NCBI GenBank assembly: GCA_028023455.1
Contig: JAQFVV010012441.1
Coordinates: 6,762,957 to 6,826,956 of the forward strand
DNA length: 64,000 nt
Direction of reading: 5' to 3'
Source: Epiperipatus broadwayi
Taxonomy: Eukaryota; Onychophora; Udeonychophora; Euonychophora; Peripatidae
Positions 25,365-37,420 of the stretch are shown here, piece by piece (the first letter of the stretch is position 1; the number at the start of each line of letters is the position of its first letter). The position numbers and the translations under genes are program-made. The notes under the pieces are model-generated. The model was not told where the DNA came from and made no database searches. It worked only from the letters and a program-made list of their open reading frames with translations.

Positions 25365-26520
25365 TTGCAGTTTGATTTCAAAGAGTGAAATTATTAATAC
25401 AAAGAAATTTAAATCAACCTCATTAAACAGATAAATACAACCTGTTCTAAAAACATACTAATAAATAGTCAATTGAGGTTTTCACATTTGAAATATAACT
25501 TTCAAATTGTACACCAATAATGTATTACTGAGATAATAAACCTAATAATGTTCAAGGCTAGATAGATATTAAATGTAAATACATAAAAGCAATCAGCACT
25601 TAAACAATACTAATATCATTAACAATAAACAATTTCAATCTATTGTCAAAACAGCCTCCTTTTCATCTTTATCTATAGTCTAATATTTTTATATTGACAC
25701 TAAAATTTGTATTTTTCCTACAAAGAGTGAAATTATTAATACAAAGAAGTTTAAATAAACCTTATTAAACAGGTAAATATAATCTGTTCTGAAAGCTGAT
25801 TAACAAATAGTCAATTACAACTTTCACATTGTAATTAGAACTTTCAAATTGTACTCCAAGCAGTTATTACTACGATTATAAATCTAATAATGTTCAGGGC
25901 TAGGTATGTATTTAATTTAAATACAAGATAGCAATCAATACTTTAACAATACCAATATCATTAACAAACAACGTTCTCAATCCTTAATCAATAAATGTAA
26001 AAATCAACCTTTATCTATGGTCTAATATGTTTATATAGGCATTAAATATTGCAACTTGATTACAAAAAGTATATTTATTAATACAAAAATGATATTGTTA
26101 TTGTTAAGTGTTGACTGCTTTCATGTATTTACATTAAATATGTATCTAGACTTAAGCAGTATTAGGTTTATTGAAAGAGTAATACATAGTTGGAATACAA
26201 ATTAAAAGTTATAATTGCAATGTGGAAGTTATAATTGACTGTTTGTTACTTTCAAAACAGGTTATATTTAACTATTTAATTAGCTTTATTTATACTTCTT
26301 TGTATTAATAATTTCACTCTCTCTAGTTATGTTGCAATCTTTAATGTCTTTATAAACTCATTAGACCATAGATAAAGGTAGACTTTTACTATTATTGATT
26401 GAAGGAGGTTGCCTTGAAAACAGATTGAAAATTTTGATTGTTAATGATAATGGTATTTTTTATGTGTTGACTGCATTCATATATTTACATTGAATACATC
26501 CCAATTGTCTAATGAGGCAT
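25365..26520. repeat. Three-unit repeat: two direct and one inverted (family E)
   Basis: Units A (about 25365-25707) and B (about 25708-26045) are direct copies offset by 342 bases, sharing aagagtgaaattattaatacaaag, aacttcaaattgta, aataatgttca.ggcta and tatcattaacaa. After a partial third start (26046-26090), unit C (about 26095-26510) is inverted: it carries cttctttgtattaataatttcactct (26307-26332), the reverse complement of the start of A and B. B and C therefore form a large foldback. No coding frames. Confidence 0.88.
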
Positions 26521-27282
26521 GTAATATTTAAATATTTTTTTAGCTTAAATATTACCTTATGACTTTTTTCAGACTGTGTATATTACTAATATACCTAGCT
26601 GTACAACATAAGTAAAATAGGTACACAGCAGATCACATCACATCTTGAGAATAACATAGAAAGAAAAAACAAATTGATTTGCATCTCCACCTAACAATTA
26701 ATAATTAATTAATTATTAATTATTAATTAATTAATAATTAAGTAATTTTTCTTTATACTTTTATGGAAATCTGTCCTATAATTATACCCTATCATTTAAA
26801 AAAAAAGAGAGAAATCTTTGCATTGTAGTGAGATATTTAAAAGCGTTTCTACACTTTATAATAATAAATTACAAGAGATAAATATTTATAACAAAAAAAA
26901 TATTTTTTAGTTACACCGCTATAATCAGAAAAGCTTAATATTATAATGAATTTGTATTTTTTGAGGCTTAGTATTTTCAAGGGCAAAGTATGTCCTCATA
27001 TTCGTAGCATTAATATATGCATAATAGGGTTAATATTTATATATAGGAAGTAAGTTTATTTAAGTTTTTGTAAATTATACTATAATTTCTTCTTTGAGAG
27101 GGATATGTTACAGTGATTTTACACAAAGAAAATGTCAATACTGATATTTCTTATTAATATAATAAAATCTATATTTTAACAACATATTAACTATCATTGT
27201 TTGGGAAATAGGATGATTAATTAGATACTATAAGATATATTGGTAATATCTGTCATGCATCATTGATTTTCAATGAAATGGA
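26521..27282. other. AT-rich spacer with a TTAA-rich palindromic run
   Basis: 26695-26750 is built of attaatta words and is self-complementary. Nothing else recognised. Confidence 0.5.
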
Positions 27283-27590
27283 CAGCTGAAGAGTTGTGGG
27301 TTGAAGTGAATTGAAGCCTATCCATCAAAGTATGAAGATTGGCTATCTTAATATTAGCTGAGCATTGACTGTATATGTGTATGGAGATGATAACTTGGAC
27401 CAACTGATGATTGCTGGTTTAGCACAAAATATGGATATTGGTGATTGTTTATCTTTTTGACATGTGTGTGGTCAAGTGTGTTAGCACTATGAAATAGCAT
27501 GGATAGTTAAGGGTCATGTGAAAGTCTGAGTTCAAACCCCCTATATATTACATATTGGGGTGCAGGTATGAAAAAGCCTGTACTGTATAA
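27283..27590 (+). repeat. Short repeat family S, copy 4 (inverted relative to copies 1-3)
   Basis: Reverse complement of copies 1 and 3: tatccatcaaagtatgaagattggctatctt, ccaactgatgattgctggttt, atggatattggtgatt. On this strand TGGTCAAGTGTGTTAGCA (27469-27486) resembles an RNA polymerase III A box and GAGTTCAAACCCC (27528-27540) a B box, spaced as in tRNA genes. Against a classical SINE, about 185 bases of the repeat lie upstream of the A box and only about 50 downstream of the B box. It may therefore be a compound repeat. Confidence 0.8.
27469..27540 (+). promoter_or_regulatory. Possible tRNA-like A and B boxes in family S
   Basis: A-box-like and B-box-like words as given for the enclosing repeat; in copy 3 the B-box position reads gactttgaatccc on the sense strand. 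Suggestive only: the intervening sequence does not fold convincingly as a tRNA by eye. Confidence 0.4.
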
Positions 27591-28560
27591 AACATTTATA
27601 AGTTGATAGAATATGAAATTTTAAAACTATAATAAAAAAAATTGCAATTGAGGCTTAATGATGGGGTCAATTTTGTTTTCAGTTAACTAATATGCTGTAA
27701 TGTTTGTAAATAGATTAAAGTTTTGCTATGTCCTCATATTTTCCCATAGTGGTCTATCATTTTGGTAATATGTATTACATCTGGATAAAATTTAAATGCT
27801 GGAAAAATCAATATCCTATCCTATATCCATGACATGTATTATAAATACTGATGAAAATGCAATGATGCAGTAATCATCATCATCCAAACTTTCTGCAGAT
27901 TTTCACAATACTTGTACATAAATGTGATTTATATTACCAGGAACAATATTTGAACCCATTAATATTTCAAAAAATCCCAATTGCATGATGAAACAGTGAA
28001 TCTTTCATTCATTTATAAAAGTTTGTCATTCAAGAACAAAAATCCCAAGTTCAATGTTCACTTACAGCCACTTGTTTAATATAACTTCTAAAATTCTGTA
28101 CTGTTAAAAATAATCAACAGGATCCCTTCTAATAGATAATGTATATCTGTTTTGTAGCATTGCTGAAAATTGATTATCTGTTTGCAATGTCTCTCAGAAC
28201 ATTGGTACTAAATATCTCAATAGAACTATTCCTACTTCCCTAGAGAATCGAATGAAAATCTAAATAAAACATCATAGCTATTATATTATGTGCAAAACAA
28301 TATTCGCCTTATATATAAATCAAATCATCTCAACCAATACTTCAAATTAACCAATAGAATATGAGCAAACTAAGGTCAAACAACATTAAAAGAATAAATG
28401 GAAATCATATTATCTGCATTGCCATGACAATAAATTACTGATATTATAGTGTCAATTTTAAATATTGATTGGAAAGATGTGATTTGCTATTTACACTTTA
28501 TATATATATATAATATTACAAATCGATGTCCGTATTTCTTCAAAATAATATACATAAATT
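27591..28560. other. AT-rich spacer, no gene seen
   Basis: No coding or repeat signal recognised. Confidence 0.5.
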
Positions 28561-28761
28561 TATAAATAAATATTGAAAATACAGTATTTAAAAGTTTATA
28601 AATAATATATATATAACCTTCACTTAGAAGCGCTTTCAACTAACTTGTAGATTTGTCAACTATCACTTTTAAAATGTCAGCTTTCCCATAATTCCATGAT
28701 GTCAACTTTCCCATAATTCTATGATCATAACGTTTAAGTACTGTATTTTCAAATATTTATT

Positions 28762-28766
<5 letters not shown>
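28561..28766. repeat. Small inverted repeat ending in (TG)n
   Basis: ataaataaatattgaaaatacagta (28561-28586) is repeated inverted as tactgtattttcaaatatttat (28739-28761). Inside, tgtcaactttcccataattc is directly duplicated (about 28676-28724). A 36-bp (TG)n follows at 28767-28804. Confidence 0.75.
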
Positions 28767-28806
<40 letters not shown>

Positions 28807-28807
28807 A

Positions 28808-29096
28808 TGAAAGAACAAGCAATTATCACTAACATCACTGAAAGAATTAAAAGATTGAAATGTAGCTGGACCAGATATATTCGCTAGAAGAGATGAAAAT
28901 AGATGGATAAATGAAGTTTTTAATTACATTTTAAGACATTGTAGAAGATGTAGAAAGGAACTAACTGTGGGACAGACGAATGAAATAAGGAAGTTTGCTG
29001 GTTTTTATGTAGAGAAACTATGCATCAGGGAAAATAGATTAATTGTGGAAAAACCTTTTTCTTGTAGTCGATCGACAATGGGTTAAAAATGTTAAT
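28808..29096 (+). pseudogene. RTE-type LINE 3' tail (copy d)
   Basis: Plus frames read ITERIKRLKCSW, matching IEKIKRLKWSWAGH in copy e, then DENRWINEV (cf. DVNRWTLEI) and CRRCRKE (cf. CKRPRKR). The end, cttgtagtcgatcgacaatgggt, parallels the end of copy a (ctgcagtcgatcagaatac). The tail is ttaatgatatatatatac, like copy e's gataatgatatatat. Strongly 5' truncated. Confidence 0.75.
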
Positions 29097-29934
29097 GATA
29101 TATATATACACTAATCCTGTTTTTTCTTTAATTATATGTCAGTAACGTTTAACAATACAATAGGTGTTTTTTTTTTTTACTATTTAATTCTTATTATTTA
29201 TTCAACTGCCTATTTGGGTACACGTGTGTGCGTGTATGTATTCGCCTTCATAACTTAAATTGACTTAACAGCAATAAACTTTGCAGAACAGTTCATTGTT
29301 AAATTATATATAACGTAATTCCATTAAATTTAAAATTAGATTATGTTAATTTAAAACAAACTTAATTAAATGCAATATAATTGCTCTAGATTATAAAACA
29401 TTGATATTTTCATGTTTGTATCTTGTTAATTTTGGTTTTATTGATTAAACTGAAGACAATTAAGAAAAAATTTCACATTATTCATTCATTATTGCTTTAC
29501 TGATTGATTATAAAATATGCAAATTAGTGAATGTCTTAACATAAACTCTTTAATTAACGTTATATATATATATAAACGATTGATTTTTCAAACTCATATA
29601 TATATAATCATTTTCTGAAAATATAAAAAAATGTTTTAATTTTCTTTTTTGCTTAATTAAGTTTAACATATTAATAAATAATAAAGAAATTAATTTTTTT
29701 ATATTTTTTTACAGTTTTTTAAATTACAATATTAAACAGATAAATATGATTTTTTTATTAATTTCGTGATTAATTTTATTTCGTATTAATTTTTAATGCA
29801 TTATTAACATTTATTGTTATGAGTAATTATTTTCTAGATTTACTTTTATTCATAACACACTTTTTCTCAGTGATGAACGTTTATTCATCAAAAAAAAAAC
29901 ACAGATACAGTTAGAAAAAGGTTTAGAAGGGAAT
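29097..29934. other. AT-rich spacer, no gene seen
   Basis: Short TA runs and homopolymers only. Confidence 0.5.
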
Positions 29935-30455
29935 GATTATATGATAAATTGAAATTTCAGGAGCAACATGGTAAAAGGGGAAGGATACATGTGAAAAGGG
30001 AATGGGAAGTGGAAAGAGGAAATGGTGTGTAATCCAGGCTGGTCCGAAATGCATGTCTTTGTGATTGAGTCCTATGACAGAGGCTGAGAGGATGGGAGTT
30101 GGAGGATTTCCCAAGTGTCTGAGAGGAACGGAGGTGGTGCTAGTTTGGTATCTCTGGTTTTGAGAGAGCGAATTAGGTCCAAGAGCTTTTGATTCACTAA
30201 GTGTACTCTCTGGTCAAAGATAATGGCACATCAGAGCAACTAGAGAGCATAGATGAGGAAAACTGATAGTCTAATCACTGCGAATATCCCTGTTTCTATG
30301 GATTCTTGGAGGTTATCCATAATAGAATTCTACACTTCGGTAATGTGATAATCATGAAGGTTCAAATTAGGAATTTTAGTATTTAATAGCTGCTGAAATT
30401 TAGCAAGTATAGTAGATACAAAAAAACAAGATATACTCTTTAAGGCAACTATCAT
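29935..30455 (-). pseudogene. Unrecognised decayed reading frame
   Basis: The base composition changes here: markedly more G on the plus strand and mixed codons on the minus strand. Read on the minus strand from an ATG at 30455, one frame runs about 170 codons with only about four stops. It begins with a hydrophobic, signal-like start (MIVALKSISCFFVSTILAKF), then NLHDYHITEV, DNLQESIETG and a second hydrophobic stretch (IFAVIRLSVFLIYAL). KLLDLIRSLKTRD and a Pro/Phe/His-rich end with HFPFPFHMYP follow. I do not recognise the family. One plus-strand-adjacent LINE starts at about 30490, but this frame is on the other strand. It could be a decayed host or element-borne membrane protein. A 63-codon out-of-frame ORF at 29923-30114 is a shadow. 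Confidence 0.4.
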
Positions 30456-30489
30456 TTAAATTTTGGAGAGTACTAATCTATGATCAGCC

Positions 30490-33030
30490 CACCAATGCAT
30501 ACTTCTAAGCGCCTGCATAAAAAGAACTTTTGTATTCTGATTCCTAACTACAGTGACTTCTTTTCTGACAATAAACTTATTGTTTTAATTAAAAGAAAAC
30601 ATGCAGCATTTTCTTCTTGGAAGAATAATAAATTACATGTGGAACTTTATCATAAATATGGAGATGCTGATATCAAAAGTTAAATAGCTAACAAAAAGAC
30701 TTAAATATGATCGTGATATTCATAGTCATATAAGATCCCTTTCAAATGCACTGAAAAGAGCATATGGATCTAGAATACACTATCACACTCCTATTATATT
30801 CAGCAATGAATATATTAAACAGATGAAAGAAATAATATGATCACCTTTTGAATGATGATACAGGAATTGAAATAATTATTATTAGTGATCCATACATTGT
30901 AGCTAATCATTCAGATATGTAAAAATAAATTCAATTTAATAAAGTCAAAATACATTTCATAATCTTAAAATTATAAATTATTGCAGGTTCTAATAAAATA
31001 TCTGGAGAGATAAAAATATCATGGATATATGTTCATTTCAAAAATATCGGCATTTTTTAGGTATTTATAATTCCATGAACTCGTGCCATCTGATCTTAAA
31101 GATACCGTTATTGTTCCATTTTTTTTAAATAAAAAAATTAGATCAATCATCGAGTATCTTTATTATCCATTATAGTAAAGACACTTTCAAGGATTTTATT
31201 TGAGAATTTCTTCCTGTATAGATGAATGCTTTAAAAAGAGTGTGGTTTTAAAAAACCAAGAAGCAAAGTCAATTGATTTTTTGTTACCAGGCAAATGCAA
31301 TAAGAGTATTAAAAACAAAATATTGATATATATTGTAACAACCAAAAAAACTATCAGCTGCTATCTTACAACATATTAATATCCAATATGTAGGGCAAAC
31401 CAAAACCCAACCTGTTGTGAGTTAACAAAAAAATGGTGCAGAGGTTTGAGAGAGAACAGCATAAAAACGATGTGGATAAATCTCTCTATCCAATGTACTT
31501 TCAAACTCACAAAATCTCTCAGGTTTTTTTTATAGTGTAAATCTCAAATAATGAATGTAATTAAGGACAACAATAATAAATATCTTAAAAGAATACTCTT
31601 ATTAGGTAACAATTATGGGGTTTGAAACCTCTTCTCTCAGAGTTCATATTATAAGCTTAGATATCTTAAAACATGAACTACTAGCTCAAGTTTCACTATA
31701 TAGCTGTATCTTAGGTTCACATTATATTTAACATAAAATGCTAATTGTGCTATGTATTCCAAAGTTCTCAAATGCAATATTTATTTAAGTTGTAAATAAA
31801 ATATTTTACATTATTTTTATAATTTTATTCTTGATATCTTGTGCTTCAATCAAATATGAAAAGCAAATACAGAAAGCTGGGTATATCAATATTTAGATAG
31901 TTAATAATTATCATACAACACCTTTAGTTGATTGTCCACATTTTACAGTTTCTACATGGAGAAATGAGAGAAAGTGTCATTATTACTTCAGGTGGAAATT
32001 CTGAGGCATTTAAAATAAGAATTATTATTGAACAAGGATGTGTATTTGCTGAAAACTCTTTTAAATGTTTGTGATAGTGATCTTTGAAACTGTTTGTAAA
32101 TGTGTTAATAAAACAGACATTAAGATGCATAAATGTTTAATGGTGGGAGTTTTAATTTGAATCCATTAAAAGCAAAAACATATAAGTTTTTTGATTTTGA
32201 ATTTGCAATAAATTGATGATTGTGTTATTTTTACCACTTCAAAAGACAGTTAACAGAATGTACTTAATGTTTTAAATGCAATATAGAAAGTCTTTGTTCT
32301 TATAATTAATGTTCAAAAACTTGTTCTTATCATCCTTGAGAATGTAAACCAGTTTAAATATTTCAGTCATTTTATAAATAGAAAGATGAACATAGATAAT
32401 GAGATACAATACAGATTCTAATTTGCTGATAGTAATTATATCAGTTAAACATATTGATCACAGGGAAATAACTATTGCAACTAATTTACCTGTATGTTGG
32501 GCTTCTATTTTATTTAATTTATTGTATGAAAGTGAGATTTGGACTACTTACTGATGTAATTAAAGACATTACACAAGTTTCCTTTAAGGATATTCCAAAA
32601 TTTTAAAGATGCAATATCATGAATTAAATCCTATCAACATATTCTTCCATTTTCTGGATGTGTTACTATAGAGTCCATTATTGTAAAATTACTCTTTTAT
32701 TGGATTGGTCACATAAAAAAAATTAGCAATGCAAGACCTCCTATAAGGATGCTTTAGTGAACATTTACATGAATATTATGAAAGTGATATACCCCATTTA
32801 TGTTATTAAGGATCATCTCCAAGTCATTATAAAACAGTGGAATGTTGATTGTTTCTATTAGAAAGATATCTCAGAGAATAATATACATTGAAGAGTTATT
32901 ATTAGACATTGTGTTGAAATTTTTTGGAAAAAAGTTTTTCACTAAAAAATTAAAAGATAACATTATATGTGAATTTATTTGAGTTTCAAGGATTGGTTTG
33001 TATAGTCGTTTTGTCAAACTCATTTCAAGA
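30490..33030 (+). pseudogene. Second LINE family: degenerate RT element with zinc-finger-type C-terminus
   Basis: Blocks in the expected order across frames. 30490-30683: linker with LIVLIKRKHAAFSSW, like the LLEEK..A...W block of this LINE type. 30700-30830: NALKRAYGSR. 31080-31110: PSDLKDTVIVPFF, the start of the RT. 31210-31300: LPV.MNALKRVW and KTKKQ (the LPESQCGFR...T region). 31925-32080: LHGEMRES, then EAFKIRIIIEQGCVFA (the NGVKQGC motif). 32220-32270: CVIFTTSKDS (after the lost FADD) and QNVLNVLNA. 32300-32420: INVQK and FKYFSHFINRKMNIDNEIQ. 32600-32720: YHELNP and WIGHIKKISNAR. 32990-33020: SRIGLYSR, the last part of the terminal zinc finger. Many frameshifts; dead. It is split at about 31340-31920 by a GIY-YIG-containing segment. 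Confidence 0.8.
31365..31665 (+). pseudogene. GIY-YIG nuclease-like fragment inside the second LINE
   Basis: Across frames: NIQYVGQTKTQ (the C..QYVGQTK signature), then QRFEREQHKNDVDKSLYPMY and FQTHKIS (the RF.EH..D....P...HF...H pattern). Further on, IKDNNNKYLKRI and LLLGNNYGV resemble the C-terminal E..WI..L....P.GLN motif. It lies between RT blocks of a LINE that normally has no such domain, so it is probably a nested insertion from a Penelope-like or other GIY-YIG element. Its own RT is not seen. Confidence 0.5.
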
Positions 33031-36000
33031 AGAGATTTTTGCTTTTTTTTATCTTTCCTTGGAATTTTTTTACATGTAACTATATATAAGTAGATATTTA
33101 ATGGTTGATCATAACTGGTAGATGGCCTTACTGCAAGAAAATAATAACGGTAATAGGGATATATTGAAGAATGGGATTAGTAAAGGAGTATATATATATA
33201 TATTGAAATGGTTTGCTAAATGAGAAAACTAAACAAACGGTTAGATATGGAGGTAACAAGAAAGCAAAAATTGTAAAATGAATTAAAAAGTTGGCATGTT
33301 TCTTATAGAAATATGAGATAGAAATATATGAGAGGAATAATAGCAGTTTATTTAATTATTAGAAAGGAAATATCTTATACTGACCAGAGATCTCAGAAAA
33401 TTTTAATTACAATATAAAAAATAAGAACAAAAGTAATGAGTAGTGAATTATAAATAAAAAATGAAATTATTCATTCAAAAGAGCTTCTTTTTAAATAGAA
33501 AAATAAAAGCAAATTTAAAATGTTTGAAAGATTATGATACATAAATAAAAATAGATTAATAAAAATATTGTTTTATTAGGTTATTAATGTTTTTTTATAC
33601 TGTATTATGGTCAGAAATAATATTCCTCTTTATTTAAGAATAACACATAATTCTGTAAATAAATGTAAAGATATTGATTATACCAATTTATATCATATAT
33701 GTGAGTTTTATTTAAATTTCTTTGAATTACAAATTTCAATCTCTTTCAATCAAGTGGCAATCTTTCATATCAATATAAAAATAATATACTTTAGTTAAAG
33801 GTGTGTATTCAAATTTATCACCTTAAAAAGATTAGCTTGATGACAAATAGGTTAAGCTTTTTGAAATATATATATATATATATACACACATTATTTCATG
33901 TACAGAGAAAATCTAGTTGTTAGCAGTATAATTACTGTTTGGAAAGAAATATTGTGATTTCCTTTTAGGATCCTGTCACTCCCAGTCTAATGTTCACTTA
34001 TCTCATGCGTATGTGTAGTGATGGATGTAGATAAAAAATTATACTCTAGGCTTGGGAATACCTCATTGTGCTCTGCAATCCTGTGAACACATGCATAATT
34101 CCCATTTAATGTCTGTCAATTGTCAGAAGATCTGAAAATTGTTGACTGATTTCCCTTTCAAATGTATGGCAAGATACTTTTTCTTACTGGGCACAATTAG
34201 ATTCACTACACTAACTTTTCAGTTGGACAGTTCATGCCATAGGTTATTTATTTTCTTTTATTGTTATTTCATTGATCAGTTTTATTATAAATATATTCTA
34301 CATAATATAATAGTAAATACAACATATGGATGTGACAATAAAAATTTTGAAAAGCTTTTATAATATGCAAAGTTAATAAATAAACACTATATTACTATGT
34401 CTAAATAATGTATTACAAGTAGTAATTGTGGAAAATGAATAAGAGAATAGATAAGTGGAAAAAATACCTATATGTCAATAAAACATTTATAAACTAAAAA
34501 AATAAGTAGAATATTAGATTACTTCATTCTTTACTGCATTGTCAGAAGGTTTAAAAATCAAGGGGAATTGGTAAAATAAAAATGAAAATTTAGATTGTAG
34601 ATGTGATTTGTGTGGAAATGTGGGAAGGGGATTGACCATTTATTATTGAATGGAAAGATATTGAAAAACGAAATGGGTAAATAAGATAAATAGTATGTAG
34701 AGTTAAAGATCTTATTATATTTTAAGTCTTTAAACAAAAAATACTGCTCATAAGGATAAGACAATTAAATTTACAAAATCGATTATGTAATATTTACTAA
34801 GGCTGTAAACATTAGGAATAAGCATCTGAAAAATTCAAAGGTAGGGACCTCTACAGGTCTTAGCCACAAGCTTTCGCTAGGAAGAAAAGAGGGTGTTAAG
34901 TGAGATAGGAAAAATTAATGTGTGTTGTAAAATGGTTTGAAAATCTGTAATAAGTTTAATATTATATATAACAATTTTAAAGGTAAATAATAATTATCCC
35001 TGACTTTGTTACATTAAGACTACAACTGGTACTTGGTAATGCTTATGAAAAAATTATTGTTTTATCATATTATTAAGGTCCAAGTGGGAAATTATAATAA
35101 GTAAAAAATAATTTTAAAATGATTGTGTTTTAAAATAAAATACTATATGTTTTATTGTTAAATCTACAATGTTAAACATGCCAATAGTTCAGTTTTAGCA
35201 TTGTGTTCGTTCTCCATTTCCACATCATTATCATTATATTCCATGGTCTCAGAAACATTATCATCATTATTTTTATTATTTAACATTCACAAATATCACT
35301 CTTCAAAACATTCATTTTTGTATAAAAATTGTAAACAATTGAATGCTTTCTTTTACTATAAAGGTGGTGTTTTTGAAGTTTCGTGATAAAACATGTCTAT
35401 AAAAGTTAGCAGTAATGCCACACAAAAATGCAACACCAAACAATTTTTTATATGCAGGTATTATAATAAAATAAAGTTGGTTTTTATTAGTATACTCATC
35501 ACTTATAAAATGTAATATAATAATTATATAAAATAGTAAGTAAAAATTAATTGGAAATCTGAAGCTCCAGAAAAGTGGTATAAAACCTACACTATGTGAA
35601 ATAATTTCAAATTAATTTGATTTTTATAAAATAGATATAATTAGGAAGTTGTTAAGATTGACAGCCATTCAATATTTTAAAATATATAAAATTAAATCAT
35701 TTGAAGATATGTAGTAGAATGTCCTTTGCATAAAAACTTAAGTTTTTATCTGAAAATACATCATTTACATCACTTCAATGAAGTGGATATTAATAAAGAC
35801 ATGCATTGATGTTTGTGAATATGACATAATTAGTGGTGTAAAAGCTATAACCTAATATGAGATAATAAATGTTGACTTCCTTCATTCATGTTCATATTTT
35901 CAGTATTCATATTTTAATAAAATATGATTTAAATTACTACTATTTTTTCTATAGGTCCCTCAGTGGATTGCATGATTTCTCAGGTTTCATGGATATTAAT

Positions 36001-36239
36001 AGAATATATTTGAATGAGTTTTGAAAATCAAAAACACTAAATTAAGTAATAAAAAAACAAGCTAATAATTTATTTACAATAGATAAATAAACATGAAATT
36101 ATTGTGTATACATTCACAACTGCTATCAGAATAATATAATAAATACAATAGAAAATAGTGAAAAAAATAAAGACCTCATGGATAAATATAAAGATAAAAT
36201 GTTATCAAATATCTTAAAATTTTTAAATTTTTAACGATG
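33031..36239. other. AT-rich spacer, no gene seen
   Basis: Frames at 33607-33798, 34139-34363, 34558-34764 and 35201-35386 have no motif and compositions expected by chance. A short (TA)n lies at 33867-33882. Confidence 0.45.
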
Positions 36240-37420
36240 AATTTCTACAGATATCATTCTTTTACAATTTATGTGAATAAGTCTTTAGCAGTTTATCCCT
36301 GGTCGTGTTTAACCTCTTTGGCTATTGGTTATAATAGATAATGTTTGCAGTAGGTTTTTATAGGTCTTACCCACTTTTTTCTTTATGGCATGGCCTTCTT
36401 CATTAAAGCAGGCAATGCTGCACTCTATGAAATCACTATTCATCTCTAAATATGACTGCACAATTCAATTTTTTAGACACTCATGGTAAATTCTTCTTGG
36501 ATATCTACTGTGATCATAAGTTTTGAGGTGGAAGAAATATAGGAAAATACTTTAAAACCATCATCAAGATAGAGCTTCAAAGATATTCAGAGGAAAATAA
36601 TTTTAATTATCAATTACTATCTTCAAAGAATAAATATTCACTGCTTACTTTTTGAACCAAAATTCAGACTAGACAGGACTACTGTCACTTTATGACCTAT
36701 TTATACATCACATCTTTTGATTTTTGCTACCTATCATATAGTCAGTGATGTTTATCAAAAACACTTTTATCAAGACTTAATATCCTGTTAGAGCAATTAG
36801 CAGATAACATGCACATAAGTATTTATGATTCATATAGCATTTTATTATTTTTACCATACCTTTGATTTTTGTGTTTGACATTTCCATTTAGCTGGTTCAT
36901 TTGAAATAACTATTACAATTATTATCAGAAGTATTTTTATTATTTGAACATGTCTTAAATTTTATAAAATAATTGGCATTTAACTAATGAAATATATAAC
37001 ACATATATATGTGTCTGAGTGTTTGTAATTAAGTAATAACAATTTTCATTTCTTGTTTCACTTTGAAGAAAGATTAAAAAAAACTATTGTCAACTTTTGA
37101 CTGAAATTAATAATTGACTAATAATATAAAATGTTCTTTCCTTTGTTTTATAAAAATTAGTAGCTATAATTTTAATTCATATTTTATTGTAATTGAATCA
37201 TTTCTAATTGCTTACCTCTAAATTCATGTCTTCAATTACTAATGCAATTCTAAATAACTGGGGGTCTGCCTTGAAGCTGAACAGTTAAAAATTCTAGGCA
37301 AGGCCTGGAGTTCACATGTTTTGTAGATGGAGAGAGGACCAAGGGTCTAGTCAATCATATTAGGATGATTTTTTAGTAAGCTGTTTGATGGTTCCATTAA
37401 ATCACCTTTCTAGTAGTCTT
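36240..37420. other. AT-rich spacer with two more complex segments
   Basis: 36,280-36,560 and 37,255-37,400 are less AT-biased than their flanks. The minus frame over 36,300-36,440 has a run of about 40 codons without a stop (ECSIACFNEEGHAIKKKVG). The plus frame at 37,262-37,390 has EAEQLKILGKAWSSHV. Neither is recognised. They may be eroded coding or repeat remnants. Confidence 0.3.

Noticed and set aside
34600-34680. Possible zinc-knuckle-like CRCDLCGN in a plus frame
   Set aside because: Only two Cys pairs, no spacing match to a known finger, no supporting context.
36300-36480. Minus-strand stretch with about 40 stop-free codons
   Set aside because: No family recognised and it is interrupted on both sides; kept only as a note in the spacer entry.
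37255-37400. Plus-strand coding-like stretch EAEQLKILGKAWSSHV
   Set aside because: Too short, with stops on both sides; no family recognised.
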